From: Crassaminicella thermophila | GTDB taxonomy: Bacteria; Bacillota; Clostridia; Peptostreptococcales; Thermotaleaceae | Assembly (NCBI RefSeq): GCF_008152325.1 | Contig: NZ_CP042243.1 | Location: 873,026-937,025, forward strand | Reading direction: 5' to 3' | Length of the DNA stretch: 64,000 bases | Part shown: in pieces, positions 34,995 through 44,294 of the stretch | Layout: every line of letters begins with the position of its first letter | Numbering within the stretch: position 1 is the first letter of the stretch | Notes under the pieces: model-generated | Told to the model about the DNA's origin: nothing | The model's input: only the letters and a program-made list of their open reading frames with translations | The model's database searches: none | Translations under genes and position numbers: made by a program

Positions 34995-37382
34995 TTGATA
35001 AGATATGAAGATTTAAGTCCAGAGGTTATTTCTTTAATAAATGAAAATAGTATTGTATGGGATAAGCACAAAAGGGTATACTTTACAAAGCTACATAAAG
35101 AATTTTATTTAAAAGAAAGTGAAGTAAAGTCAGAAGAATACTTAAAAGAATTCTGTGAATTGAATCAATATCTAAGAAAACATTTAGAGTATGGAGTTAA
35201 TACTGAATGGGCAGATTCAGAGCTAAATAAATATACATATAAATTGAATAAGCATAGTCTAAAAAATAAATTTCCAAGAACGATTGAAGCTTTATCAAGG
35301 TTTTATGATGATAGCGATATAATAGCTTTTTATAAAAAAGAATTAAAAGTGCTGGAGCCAACAATTATTGATTTAGTAGGAACAACTGGGGCAGGAAAAA
35401 CAACTTTTTGCCAACAATTTGTAGACGATGAAGGCAAAGAACTATTGGAAAAAACTATTACACGAACAGGGAATAGTACTATAATACAAACAGATGTTGT
35501 TATACTAGAAAATACAAAAAGTAGATTATTTTTAAAAGCTAGAAGTAAAAGAGATATAATTAGAGATTTAATTTTAGTAGCTTTAAATATAGATACAGAT
35601 TATGAATTTGATACCAGAAAAAATATAACAGAAGGAAAAAATAAAGAAGGATTAAAAAAGCATAAAAAGGAAATTAAAATTGATAGTGATATATTTCAAG
35701 GAGTATATAATTTATTTAGAACTGAAGAATTGATAAAGAAATTCCAAAAAGTAGCAAAAGAACTTCAGCAAAATTTTCTAGAAGACGTAAATATACAAAA
35801 GTATATAAATGAAAATATAGAGAATACAAATTTAATTGAATTAATTGATAGTATTATAGGAGAAGAACTTAAAATATCAGATTTTTATGGTTACAGACAT
35901 GAAATTAGGCTTGATGGAAAATATATTTTGGAAAAGACAATTATACCTACTAAGGAATTTAATAAACTAAAAGGAAAAGATGATAGATTTAAAAATATTG
36001 TTTCATATAGAATATTATTTGAACAAGCAATATTGGTCCTAAGATGTGATGACAAAGCTAAAGAGGTATTACCAGAAAAATTTAAGAAAGGTATAATATT
36101 TAGGGATTCTCAGGGCCATAATCCTGCAGAACAAGTTGGAATAGCAACTGATTTTGAAGTTAAAAATAAAATTTTACTTATTCCTGTAGGTACAGGTGGA
36201 GAATTAATAGATGACAGATATATTGAAGAAATGAAAAACATCATTATTTCAGAACCAAAACAGAATATAATAGTAATTACTAAACTTGATAAGGCTAGTT
36301 CCTATGAAAAATATATTGAGAATGATTATGATGGTTTCATTGAAGAGTTAAAAGATCAAGTAGTTACAACACATAATAATTTAGTTTCTAAGTTAGAGAG
36401 AATAGATGAAGATGATAGTAGTCAAGATTATAAATTAGATAAAAATGCTATTGCTAAGAAGTTTATTGAAGCATTTGATAATGCGTATCTTTCAAAAATA
36501 ACAAAAACAAGAGAAGGAAATTATGATGCTGAATTGCACAAAATATTATGTAAAAATAAAAGCAATGAAGAAATTGATGTATCAGATATAGAAGATATAA
36601 TTATTATTGATAATTGGTATAATGTTATTTCAAATATTTTAGAAAGTGAGAACAAGGTATCTTATAATGAAGCAAGATTAGCTATTAAAAAAGCTATCAA
36701 TAAGAATAATTTAGAATCAATAATATCTTTAATAGCAGACAAAGCTTTGAAATTAGTTAGATTCTGTGTAGATAGAATAAATTGGGAAAAAGAATTAGAT
36801 GAAATATTAGATTTGTTTTCTAAAGATTTTAGAACTATTTATAATGAATTTTATATATGGTATGTTAGAGCTTTAGTAAGAGATATCAGCACAAATGGAC
36901 ATTATGTTGAAGATAAAGTAGCAAAAATAATAAAAAATATTAATAGCTTAGTGATGAAGGATACAAATGCAAATGCAGTTCAAACTATATTAGAAGCTCT
37001 ATTATTGAATTATTTAGAAGAAACATATGAATTTGATAAAAGATTAGATGTATCTAAAATAACTAAAAGAATAATAGCAAATGCCATATCTAAAGCTGTA
37101 ATGGCATCGTATAAAATATATGATAGGGATATTATTCAAAATAATCATGAAACAAATATTAACGATATTTACAACGAACCAACTGTTTATGTTAAACCAT
37201 TAAAAGATATAGATAAATATGAAATTAATAAAAGAAACTATTGGACAGATACTGCATATTTTTTAGGAGTATATTGTAATCTTTTATCTAAATTTAAATA
37301 TAATTTATATGTCCATTTTGAGAATATATTTAAGGTGGTTTTAGAAAGTGAATTAGAAAAATTAGATGAGAAAGCAAAATGA
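34995..37382 (+). CDS. Large predicted P-loop GTPase of unknown function, 795 residues
   Basis: The start is TTG 34995, seven bases after AAGGGGG; no ATG is available nearby. I do not recognise a named family. Residues 124-137 (IIDLVGTTGAGKTT) form a beta strand and Walker A. DSQGH (371-375) fits the G3 switch DxxG, and NIIVITKLDKA (TKLD 429-432) fits the G4 guanine motif. The roughly 240 residues between G1 and G3 are mostly helical and charged, so a large insertion interrupts the G domain. The C-terminal 360 residues are helix-rich with no membrane segment. It is a single gene beside a type I restriction system, facing a small opposite-strand gene. A role in defence or membrane/complex remodelling is inference. 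Confidence 0.7.
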   Translation: MIRYEDLSPEVISLINENSIVWDKHKRVYFTKLHKEFYLKESEVKSEEYLKEFCELNQYLRKHLEYGVNTEWADSELNKYTYKLNKHSLKNKFPRTIEALSRFYDDSDIIAFYKKELKVLEPTIIDLVGTTGAGKTTFCQQFVDDEGKELLEKTITRTGNSTIIQTDVVILENTKSRLFLKARSKRDIIRDLILVALNIDTDYEFDTRKNITEGKNKEGLKKHKKEIKIDSDIFQGVYNLFRTEELIKKFQKVAKELQQNFLEDVNIQKYINENIENTNLIELIDSIIGEELKISDFYGYRHEIRLDGKYILEKTIIPTKEFNKLKGKDDRFKNIVSYRILFEQAILVLRCDDKAKEVLPEKFKKGIIFRDSQGHNPAEQVGIATDFEVKNKILLIPVGTGGELIDDRYIEEMKNIIISEPKQNIIVITKLDKASSYEKYIENDYDGFIEELKDQVVTTHNNLVSKLERIDEDDSSQDYKLDKNAIAKKFIEAFDNAYLSKITKTREGNYDAELHKILCKNKSNEEIDVSDIEDIIIIDNWYNVISNILESENKVSYNEARLAIKKAINKNNLESIISLIADKALKLVRFCVDRINWEKELDEILDLFSKDFRTIYNEFYIWYVRALVRDISTNGHYVEDKVAKIIKNINSLVMKDTNANAVQTILEALLLNYLEETYEFDKRLDVSKITKRIIANAISKAVMASYKIYDRDIIQNNHETNINDIYNEPTVYVKPLKDIDKYEINKRNYWTDTAYFLGVYCNLLSKFKYNLYVHFENIFKVVLESELEKLDEKAK

Positions 37383-37385
37383 TAA

Positions 37386-37424
37386 AAAAGCTATGTCAGT
37401 TTAGTATTGGCATAGCTTTTCTTC
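37386..37424 (+). terminator. Shared terminator between converging genes
   Basis: AAAAGCTATG (37386-37395) pairs with CATAGCTTTT (37411-37420) around a 15-base loop, with T-rich sequence after it. The right arm and loop contain the last codons and stop of the minus-strand gene. Confidence 0.7.
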
Positions 37425-37766
37425 TTTTAAGATTTTCCCAGAATCTAAGTTAACTAACATAACATAAAAATTAACTTTTAAAGATTTAGGTGGTTTTTTA
37501 ATAAAGGTTTCAAATTCAATTTCACTACTAACAGCTATGGAAAATTTTATATCTGAAGTCCATTCGTTTAAAGCTACTGAACCGTAAATATTATAAAGCA
37601 TATCTTTGTTAACAGACGTTTTAAGCTGGATATACCATTTAGAGTATTCCCAATTTTTTATTTCAATTATTAAATCAGCAGGGCCTTCAATTGTTTTATT
37701 CATATTCCATTCAAAAATCCTTAGTATATAACTCAGATAAAATAATCTGAAATAATTTTTTTCCAT
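37401..37766 (-). CDS. Hypothetical protein, 121 residues
   Basis: I recognise no family. The protein reads as a mixed alpha/beta domain: IEGPADLIIEIKNWEYSKWY, then SVALNEWTSDIKFSIAVSS and NFYVMLVNLDSGKILKEE, which resembles an alternating-strand fold. No signal peptide or membrane segment is present, and no ribosome site is seen before the ATG at 37766, so the start may be displaced or the gene 5' truncated. A palindromic repeat lies seven bases upstream of the start. It converges on the GTPase gene. Confidence 0.45.
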   Translation of the reverse strand: MEKNYFRLFYLSYILRIFEWNMNKTIEGPADLIIEIKNWEYSKWYIQLKTSVNKDMLYNIYGSVALNEWTSDIKFSIAVSSEIEFETFIKKPPKSLKVNFYVMLVNLDSGKILKEEKLCQY

Positions 37767-37772
37767 TTCTAA

Positions 37773-37800
37773 AGTGACAAGGGACGGTTCCTTGTCATGG
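37773..37800. repeat. Palindromic dispersed repeat, copy 1
   Basis: The 28-base element has TGACAAGG and CCTTGTCA as perfect arms around GACGGTT. A second copy with one difference lies at 38811. Similar GGGACGGTTC-type palindromes are scattered through many clostridial genomes (from memory). Confidence 0.75.
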
Positions 37801-38000
37801 TGGACAGAAATTAAAAAGTAGATGTATAATATAGGACATGACGGTATTATAAATTGTTAACACTTATGAAAATCTTATTTTATTTGTTAGGAGTTTGGGA
37901 ATTTGTTAGTTGGACAAAATACGCCAGTAAAGAAAGCTTGTTTGTTTTCAGTTTGCAATGACCTCTCCTTATATAATAAATTTAGAAGGGTGATTATTAT

Positions 38001-38786
38001 ATGAAAAAGTTTGTATTATTAATAGTAGTATTATTTAGTGTATTTTTGGCGGTTGAATGTATGAATAAGAATGAAATGCATATACCGCAATTTGAAAAAT
38101 CAGTTTTAACTACAGATAAAGATTTAACTAAAGAGAAACAAGAGACGGATTTAAGTAACGACATTAGTATTGAGCCGGAAAGTGGAACCAAAAACAAAAT
38201 GGATAATGATCTTCAAGATATATCGTCGTTTATACCTAAAGGGTGGGAAGTCTTAAAAAAATATGATGAATTAGCTATAGCAGAAGGAGATTTAAATAAA
38301 GATGGGATAATGGATAAAGCCTTTGTAATTGAGCAAAATAATCAATCTGAATATGCATCTCCAAGAAACTTACTAATAGTTTTTGGGAATAAAGATAATA
38401 CTTATACACTATCAATAAGGGCAGAAAAAGCTATTCTTCTTGCAAATGAAGGAGGAAGTTTTGGAGATCCTTTTGAAGATATAGCTATAGATAGAGGTTC
38501 TGTCTTGATAAAGTTTATGGGTGGTTCCAGTAGATGGCATAGGTATTTTAGATTTCGGTATCAAGATAATGGCTGGTATTTAATTGGATTTACAGAAGGT
38601 TCATACGAATCTATTGGTGATTCAATGGATTGCCTTGAAGATGACTATAATCTAATTACAGGTGATTATATAGGCGAGAAATTAGAAGATGGCAAAATTA
38701 AAACTATAAAAAAGAATATAGGGAAAAAACAACTTTTGAATTTAAAAGATTTTGTTGCGGATGAATATGATATGCAACCTCAGTAA
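38001..38786 (+). CDS. Predicted secreted protein, 261 residues
   Basis: The N-terminus MKKFVLLIVVLFSVFLAVEC is a signal peptide; Cys20 has Glu before it, a poor lipobox, so lipid attachment is doubtful. A charged linker of about 60 residues follows. The folded part has IAEGDLNKDGIMDKAFVIEQ, a calcium-loop/FG-GAP-like DxNxDG motif, then LLIVFGNKDNTY, GGSSRWHRYFRFRYQDNGWYL and GDYIGEKLEDGK. Proteins of this type are often annotated as lipoproteins of unknown function. It is a single gene between two palindromic repeats, with GAAGGGTG before its ATG. Confidence 0.7.
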   Translation: MKKFVLLIVVLFSVFLAVECMNKNEMHIPQFEKSVLTTDKDLTKEKQETDLSNDISIEPESGTKNKMDNDLQDISSFIPKGWEVLKKYDELAIAEGDLNKDGIMDKAFVIEQNNQSEYASPRNLLIVFGNKDNTYTLSIRAEKAILLANEGGSFGDPFEDIAIDRGSVLIKFMGGSSRWHRYFRFRYQDNGWYLIGFTEGSYESIGDSMDCLEDDYNLITGDYIGEKLEDGKIKTIKKNIGKKQLLNLKDFVADEYDMQPQ

Positions 38787-38810
38787 AAAGACATTATACT
38801 CATTGAATCG

Positions 38811-38838
38811 AAGTGACAAGGGATGGTTCCTTGTCATG
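38811..38838. repeat. Palindromic dispersed repeat, copy 2
   Basis: It has the same arms TGACAAGG/CCTTGTCA as copy 1 at 37773 with a single C-to-T change in the loop. It ends exactly where the recombinase homology begins and is read in frame with that fragment. Confidence 0.75.
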
Positions 38839-40021
38839 TAGAGCTGAGTTTAACAGAATGATTGAAGATGCAATGGCAGGCCAGTTTGATATGATTATTA
38901 CCAAATCCATCAGCAGATTTGCAAGAAATACACTGGACTGTCTTAAATATGTAAGGATGCTTAAGGAAAAAGGTATAGGAGTTTATTTTGAAAAAGAAAA
39001 TATAGATACAATGGATTCAAAGGGAGAAGTACTTTTAACTATTTTGAGTTCATTGGCCCAGGATGAAAGCTGCTCAATCAGTGAAAACAGCAGGTGGGGA
39101 ATTGTAAGACGTATTTTAAAGAATATCTTGAAGGTAAAAGTGCAGATAAAATTGCAGCAGGTCTTACAAAAGATGGCATACTAACTGTCACTGGAAAGCG
39201 AAAATGGCATCCAACAGTTATAACTAAAATGCTTAAAAATGAAAAATACAAAGGTGATGCTCTGACAATAACAGTAGACTTTTTAACCCATAAAAGAGTT
39301 AAAAATGAAGGACAAGCACCTCAATATTATGTAGAAAACAGCCACCCGGCAATAATAAGCAAAGAAATGTTTGAAGCTGTTCAAAAAGAGATGAAAAGGC
39401 GTTCAGAGCTTAGAGGTTTTGGTGATAAAGAAAGAGGGTTCAAACACAGCAGTAAGTATCCATTTTCAGGGAAAATATTTTGTGGTAGCTGCGGTGCAGT
39501 ATATAGAAGAAAAAGGTGGGGACCTACTAATAAATATAAGAAGTATGTTTGGAACTGCAGAACAAGAGATGAAAATGGTCCCAAAAGCTGTAGTATGAAA
39601 GCAGTAGATGAAGAAAAAATCTAAAGATAGCATTTGTTAGAGCGGCTAATAAAGTAATAAAGGATAGTGATGGCCTTATAAAGAAAATGATAGGCAATAT
39701 AGAAAAGGTTCTAAGTGAAAATAAAGATGATGAAGAAATAAAAGCTATTGATTTAATATTTATGATGAAGAATACAACAGGCTGGTTTTGGAGATGGAGA
39801 ATATAAGAAGTCAGCGACTGGTATATACAAAAAATGAAATGGAGTGTAAAAATAATTATTCTAGAGTTAGAGAGATAGAGAGAATACTTAATGAGCATGA
39901 ACCTATAAATAGCTTTGATGAAAAATTATTTAGGGTGTTAGTAGAAAAGATAAGAGTTGTATCTTTGGTTGAAGTGGAGTTTGTTTTGAAGATAGGGGTT
40001 GTGGTTAGGGAGATATTGTAG
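38813..40021 (+). pseudogene. Broken large serine recombinase (resolvase type)
   Basis: The catalytic domain begins abruptly at [15 protein letters not shown], directly after the palindromic repeat; the first part with the catalytic serine is missing. [34 protein letters not shown] and [18 protein letters not shown] are typical. After about 39100 the frame changes and a segment is lost; [18 protein letters not shown], the recombinase domain and the zinc-ribbon piece FCGSCGAVYRRKRWG follow, to a stop at 39624. The C-terminal coiled part continues in other frames to 40021, ending DEKLFRVLVEKIRVV. It is a dead integrase from a former mobile element. Confidence 0.9.
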
Positions 40022-40262
40022 AGTGTTGATTTAGAATATTTTTAATAAGATTTATTGTATTTTTAAGTCATAAAAAGCAAAAAAACTTTTTAGAAAATTC
40101 TATCTTTTTAATGTTTTTTTATAATAATAAGTGTATAATAAAAGAAATTACATAATGCTAATTCAACAAATTTGAATAATGGATATGACGCAGCTTTGAA
40201 AAATTTAAGACAGTGTTTAGTATTATGTAATTTGATTAATTTTAAAATGTGGAGGGATGTTT

Positions 40263-40979
40263 GTGAAAAAATATTTTACATTGTTTCTTTTAGTAGCTGT
40301 GATTGCTTTGTCGGCAGTAGGTTGTAGTTCAAAAGATGAAGCACAAAACAGCAGTTTTCAAGATGAAACTAATAAGCCTGTAGAAATAGAAACTGTTGAA
40401 AATAATGATAATTCTACTGCAGCACAAAATGAAGAAGAAATTCAAATTAATTTCCAGGATAACTTTTCGTTTGAATTAATAAGCGGAGTAGGAGGGAACA
40501 CAACATTTATAAAATATTGGAAGCAAAACGGAAGTTATAGAATGGAAGTATTAGATTCTGTGACTAAAAAGACGATAGTTATGATTAATTCAGAAAAAAA
40601 CAATGCTTTTTATCAGTATTTACCTGATGAAAATATGGCAACGAAAACGATTCGACAAGATGGTATGGATAATATGTGGTTATGTACTATAGAAGAATTA
40701 ACATTAGATAGGAAATCTTTAAAAGAATTGAAAGTAAATGGGGATTTTGAAGAGTTAACATATAATGGACAAGATGTATATTATTTTGAAAAGAAGGTTC
40801 CAGGGGTAAATTCTGTAACAAGAATGTGGATATCCAAAGAATACGGACTGATCATCAAGATGGAGCAAGAAGTAGAGGAAAATATTGTAATGTCACAAGA
40901 AATAAAAAATCTCAAGAAAGGTCCATTTGATGAATCGCTGTTTACTATACCTGAAGGAGTTACAGTACAAGAATTATAA
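40263..40979 (+). CDS. Lipoprotein of unknown function, 238 residues
   Basis: GTG 40263 is preferred, since TGGAGGG ends seven bases before it and the ATG at 40257 abuts that site. The signal MKKYFTLFLLVAVIALSAVGC has a good lipobox (AVGC). An acidic, Asn-rich linker is followed by a beta-rich domain: TTFIKYWKQNGSYRMEVLDS, NNAFYQYLPDENMATKT and VYYFEKKVPG. This layout resembles LolA-like/DUF4412 lipoproteins, but the match is not certain. It is anchored outside the membrane and is not in an operon. Confidence 0.7.
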   Translation: MKKYFTLFLLVAVIALSAVGCSSKDEAQNSSFQDETNKPVEIETVENNDNSTAAQNEEEIQINFQDNFSFELISGVGGNTTFIKYWKQNGSYRMEVLDSVTKKTIVMINSEKNNAFYQYLPDENMATKTIRQDGMDNMWLCTIEELTLDRKSLKELKVNGDFEELTYNGQDVYYFEKKVPGVNSVTRMWISKEYGLIIKMEQEVEENIVMSQEIKNLKKGPFDESLFTIPEGVTVQEL

Positions 40980-41165
40980 TAGTTTTTATATTTCTATATA
41001 TCGAATAAATGCGATAAAAAGTATAGATAATATTTACTTTTTATCACATTTATTTAATTTTTTTATGCAATATGCAGCTTTTTCAAAATAAAATAGGGTA
41101 CTGTCAAGAGGAGTATAAAAAATATTCTGGAAATTTATGATTTCTGCCTGTAAAAAAAGAATTAT

Positions 41166-41352
41166 AATTTACTTATAAGATCTTTGTAAAAGTTGAAATA
41201 AACAGGTTTTCAGCCTAACCTTGACAAAAATTTTAATGCAAATATTTAGCTAACTAACAGGCAGAAAGGGATGGATTAAGGGGGGGGAACCATAAATCCT
41301 TGTAAATACTAAATTTACAGGAATTTTAAGCAAAAATCTTTGACAATACTGT
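41166..41352 (+). repeat. Structured repeat of about 190 bp, copy 1
   Basis: This is nearly identical (about 90% by eye) to 42422-42606 in the same orientation. The 5' part can fold: a fragment like ATCTTTGTAAA pairs with TTGACAAA...TTT, enclosing a small CAGG...CCT hairpin. It contains a run of G (41280-41287). It ends about 20 bases before the PhzF-like gene. It contains no open reading frame and its identity is unknown. Confidence 0.8.
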
Positions 41353-41373
41353 TGGTTATAAAGAGGTGGTTTG

Positions 41374-42303
41374 ATGAAGAAAAAGATAAAGATATATCAA
41401 GTAGATGCTTTTACAAACAAGGCTTTTGGAGGGAATCCAGCAGCTGTTGTATTTGATGCAGAAGAGTTAAGTGATGAACAAATGCAAAAAATAGCAAATG
41501 AGATGGCTCTTTCTGAAACAGCTTTTATTTCAAAATCATATAGTGATGGATATGATTACGAGGTTAGATTTTTTACACCTACAGAAGAAGTGGACTTATG
41601 TGGCCATGCTACTATTGGAGCTTTCTACTTAATGGCAAAATTAGGTTTGATTAATTCTAAAGAAAAAGTAGTTACAGTTAAACAAAAGACATTGGCTGGA
41701 GTTCTTCCTGTTGAGATTATTTTTAATAAAGGAACTGTCAGTAAAGTTATGATGACTCAAGCAAAACCGAAATATCTTTTTACAGTAGAAGAAATAGATG
41801 AACTTGCTAAGATAATGGATATTAATAAAGAAGATATAGGTATTGATAAATTTAGAGGAGTGCCAATGGCTTACTCTACAGGTTTACCTGATATCATGCT
41901 TCCAGTAAAAAACATTGAAGTGCTTGAAAGAATTAAACCAAATTTTTCATTGTTGAGTAAATATAGCAAAAATAAAAAAGTTATAGGAGTCCATGCATTT
42001 ACTTTAAAGGATATAAATAAAAATATAGTATTATGTAGAAACTTTGCTCCTGCTTATGGGATAAATGAAGAAGCAGCAACAGGTACGTCTAATGGAGCTA
42101 TGGCTGCATATTTAATAGAAAATAAAATAGTAGATTTTGATAAAAATATTGACTTGATATGTGAACAAGGACATTTTATAAATAGACCAAGTCAAATACA
42201 TGTAAAAATACTAAGAAACGGTAATGAAATGACTATCAAAGTAGGAGGAGAAGCTGTTATAATAATGGAAGGAACAATTTTTTTAAATGAAGTGATAAAA
42301 TGA
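41374..42303 (+). CDS. PhzF-family isomerase/epimerase-like protein
   Basis: The protein has 309 residues, starting at ATG 41374 after GAGGTGG; the TTG at 41371 is less likely. IYQVDAFTNKAFGGNPAAVV and MALSETAFIS (the Glu is the usual catalytic residue) mark the N-terminal half. DLCGHATIGAFYLM and NFAPAYGINEEAATGTSNGA mark the two pseudo-symmetric substrate sites. Family members do isomerisations or epimerisations without a cofactor; PhzF itself acts in phenazine synthesis, but most relatives have unknown substrates. It overlaps the start of a broken aminotransferase gene (ATGA), so the two once formed an operon. Confidence 0.88.
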   Translation: MKKKIKIYQVDAFTNKAFGGNPAAVVFDAEELSDEQMQKIANEMALSETAFISKSYSDGYDYEVRFFTPTEEVDLCGHATIGAFYLMAKLGLINSKEKVVTVKQKTLAGVLPVEIIFNKGTVSKVMMTQAKPKYLFTVEEIDELAKIMDINKEDIGIDKFRGVPMAYSTGLPDIMLPVKNIEVLERIKPNFSLLSKYSKNKKVIGVHAFTLKDINKNIVLCRNFAPAYGINEEAATGTSNGAMAAYLIENKIVDFDKNIDLICEQGHFINRPSQIHVKILRNGNEMTIKVGGEAVIIMEGTIFLNEVIK

Positions 42304-42421
42304 TATATTTAGATAATGCGGCAACTTCATTTCCAAAACCTTAAGAGGTTTATAAAGCGATAGATAAATGTTTTAGGGAATTTGGAGCAAATCCAAGTAG
42401 AGCTATATACGATACAAGAAT
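42300..42421 (+). pseudogene. Class V aminotransferase (cysteine-desulfurase-like), N-terminal fragment
   Basis: ATG 42300 overlaps the PhzF stop. It encodes MIYLDNAATSFPKP, a stop codon, then EVYKAIDKCFREFGANPSRA, the unmistakable start of the family. About 40 codons remain before repeat copy 2 replaces the gene. The in-frame TAA and the truncation make it non-functional. Confidence 0.88.
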
Positions 42422-42606
42422 AATTTGCTTATAAAATCTTTGTAAAGGTTGAAATAAACAGGCTTTCAGCCTGACCTTGACAAAGATTTTAATGCAAATA
42501 TTTAGGTAACTAATAGGTAGAAAGGGATGGATTAAGGCGGATGAACCCTAAATCCTTGTAAATACTAAGTTTGCAGGCGTTTTAAGCAAAAATCTTTGAT
42601 AATACC
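42422..42606 (+). repeat. Structured repeat of about 190 bp, copy 2
   Basis: The partner of 41166-41352. Here the pairing is clearer: AAAATCTTTGTAAAGG and CCTTGACAAAGATTTT form the outer stem (one mismatch) and CAGGCT/AGCCTG an inner hairpin with loop TTC. It begins where the aminotransferase is cut off and ends 24 bases before a chemotaxis pseudogene. Confidence 0.8.
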
Positions 42607-42629
42607 GGGGAAAAGAAGGGAGAGAAAAA

Positions 42630-43792
42630 ATGAAACAAAAGAAAAAAATAAGCTGAGAAATAAACTGTTAATAATGATAACAATTGCAATTATTGTGCCT
42701 ATAAGTTTATTAGTTTTTTTTCTTATAAAGAATCATTTAATGTACTAAAGATGAAGCTACAGGAGACATTTAGCCAATTAGCAAAAGAGATAAACAGCGG
42801 ATTAGAGAGATTTTTGATAGGCAAGGAAAATATTACAGAAATATTATCAGGCAATGAGAATTTCAAGAAATTATTTTTAGGCTCAAATGACAATACACAA
42901 GACAATAGAAACTATGAACTGGCAATGAGTATTCTAAAAGATTTAACAGAGAGCGATACGGATATAATGTTTGCATATTTTGGTACAGCTGATGGAGAAA
43001 TGTATAGCTATCCGGAAGATGAATTGCCGGAAGATTATGATCCGAGAGTAAGACCGTGGTATAAAAAGGCAATAGAAAACAAAGGAAAAACAGTTTTATC
43101 GGAGCCGTATCAAGATGCATCCACAGGGGAAGTTGTTATAACAGTTGCAAAAACAGTATTAGATGGAAACAAAGTAATAGGTAGATATAAACCTAAAAAC
43201 ATTAGCCGAAAATCTAGCTGGCATAACAGTTGGAAAAAGTTGTTATGTGTATGCAGTAGATAAAAGTGGAGTAACGATAGCTCATCCAAACAAAGAATAT
43301 ATAGGTAGTGAATCTATCAAAGAAATTGGAATTTGGGATGAAATAAGCTCAAAAAATAATGGATTTATAGAGTAGATGTATAATGGAGAAAATAAATTTG
43401 TAGTATTTGAAACAAATAATGTTACAGGATGGAAAATAGTAGTCGCTTTAGAAGAAGATGAATTGTTGAGAGATACAAATATAATAATGTATTTTAGTAT
43501 TTATGGGATTATAGTGGGAATAATTTTTGCGCTGATTATTTCATCAATAATAGCAGTAAATATTTCCAGACCGTTAAGTAAAGTTCAAAATGCAATACAA
43601 AAAGCATCGAAAGGTGATTTAACGGTAAACATCGATATAAAGAGAAGTGATGAAATAGGACAAATGACAGAAGCCTTTAATGAAATGTTAAAATCAATAA
43701 GAAATATGATAGCAGAAATAAAAGATAAATCGAATGAAGTAAGTGGCGATTCAGAAAGTTTAGCAGCAGTAACAGAAGAAGTAGCAGCATAA
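42630..43792 (+). pseudogene. Methyl-accepting chemotaxis protein, multiply broken
   Basis: Pieces in several frames rebuild a receptor: ATG 42630 MKQKKK, then a shift in A7, a membrane segment (LLIMITIAIIVPISLLVFF), a shift in T8, then a dCache sensor (YDPRVRPWYKKAIENKGKT, SEPYQDASTGEVVITVAKT). A further shift near 43180, a TAG at 43373 and the HAMP domain (ISRPLSKVQNAIQKASKGDL) follow. It stops at VTEEVAA, before the signalling hairpin. With three shifts, a nonsense codon and a missing 3' end, it is clearly dead. A terminator follows at once. Confidence 0.9.
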
Positions 43793-43798
43793 AATAAT

Positions 43799-43850
43799 AA
43801 TTCATACAAATCTCTGAATATTTATATAGAGATTTGTATGAATTTTTTTA
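43799..43850 (+). terminator. Strong hairpin terminator
   Basis: AATTCATACAAATCTCT (43799-43815) pairs perfectly with 43828-43844 around a 12-base loop, followed by a T-run. Confidence 0.88.
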
Positions 43851-43984
43851 ATAAATTTATTTCTTAATATAGTCATTTTTATTTTATAGATATATTTATA
43901 ATTTAAGTCAATATGATTTTCTATTAATAACTTAAGTAAATCATTTAAATTTAAATTATTATTAAAATAAGAAATAAAATAATT

Positions 43985-44145
43985 GTTTATTTGTTGATAG
44001 CGTTCTTTTTTTGTAATAAATCTAGAAGTTCACTATTTTTATGTTGATTTTGGTATTTGATAATATTATTTTTAGCTGTATCAATAAGTTCTTCATTATT
44101 TATTGGTTTTAGAATGTAATTAACAACCTTATAAAAGGCTTTATT
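43985..44145 (-). pseudogene. C-terminal remnant of a response-regulator receiver domain
   Basis: Read on the minus strand: KAFYKVVNYILKPINNEEL then IDTAKNN and a helical tail to a stop. YILKPIN with EEL after it is the conserved Lys-Pro end of CheY-like receivers. The phosphorylation half is missing. The region from 43850 to 43985 is AT-rich and may hold more decayed sequence of the same gene. Confidence 0.5.
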
Positions 44146-44294
44146 TTAAAATGGATGATTGAAAAGTCAGTCTGTTTTTTGAATAATATAAAAACATTAC
44201 AACGAGTTAAGTATATCAATTTTTACTATTATTTGGTAAAATGTTATTGTGTTATAAAAAGATTACAATTTAAGATAGGAGAGTGTAAATAACG

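Noticed and set aside
34859-35071. 70-residue minus-strand frame before the GTPase
   Set aside because: It crosses the GTPase start and the terminator region and has no ribosome site.
37773-38838. CRISPR repeats
   Set aside because: Only two copies about 1 kb apart with a gene between them; not an array.
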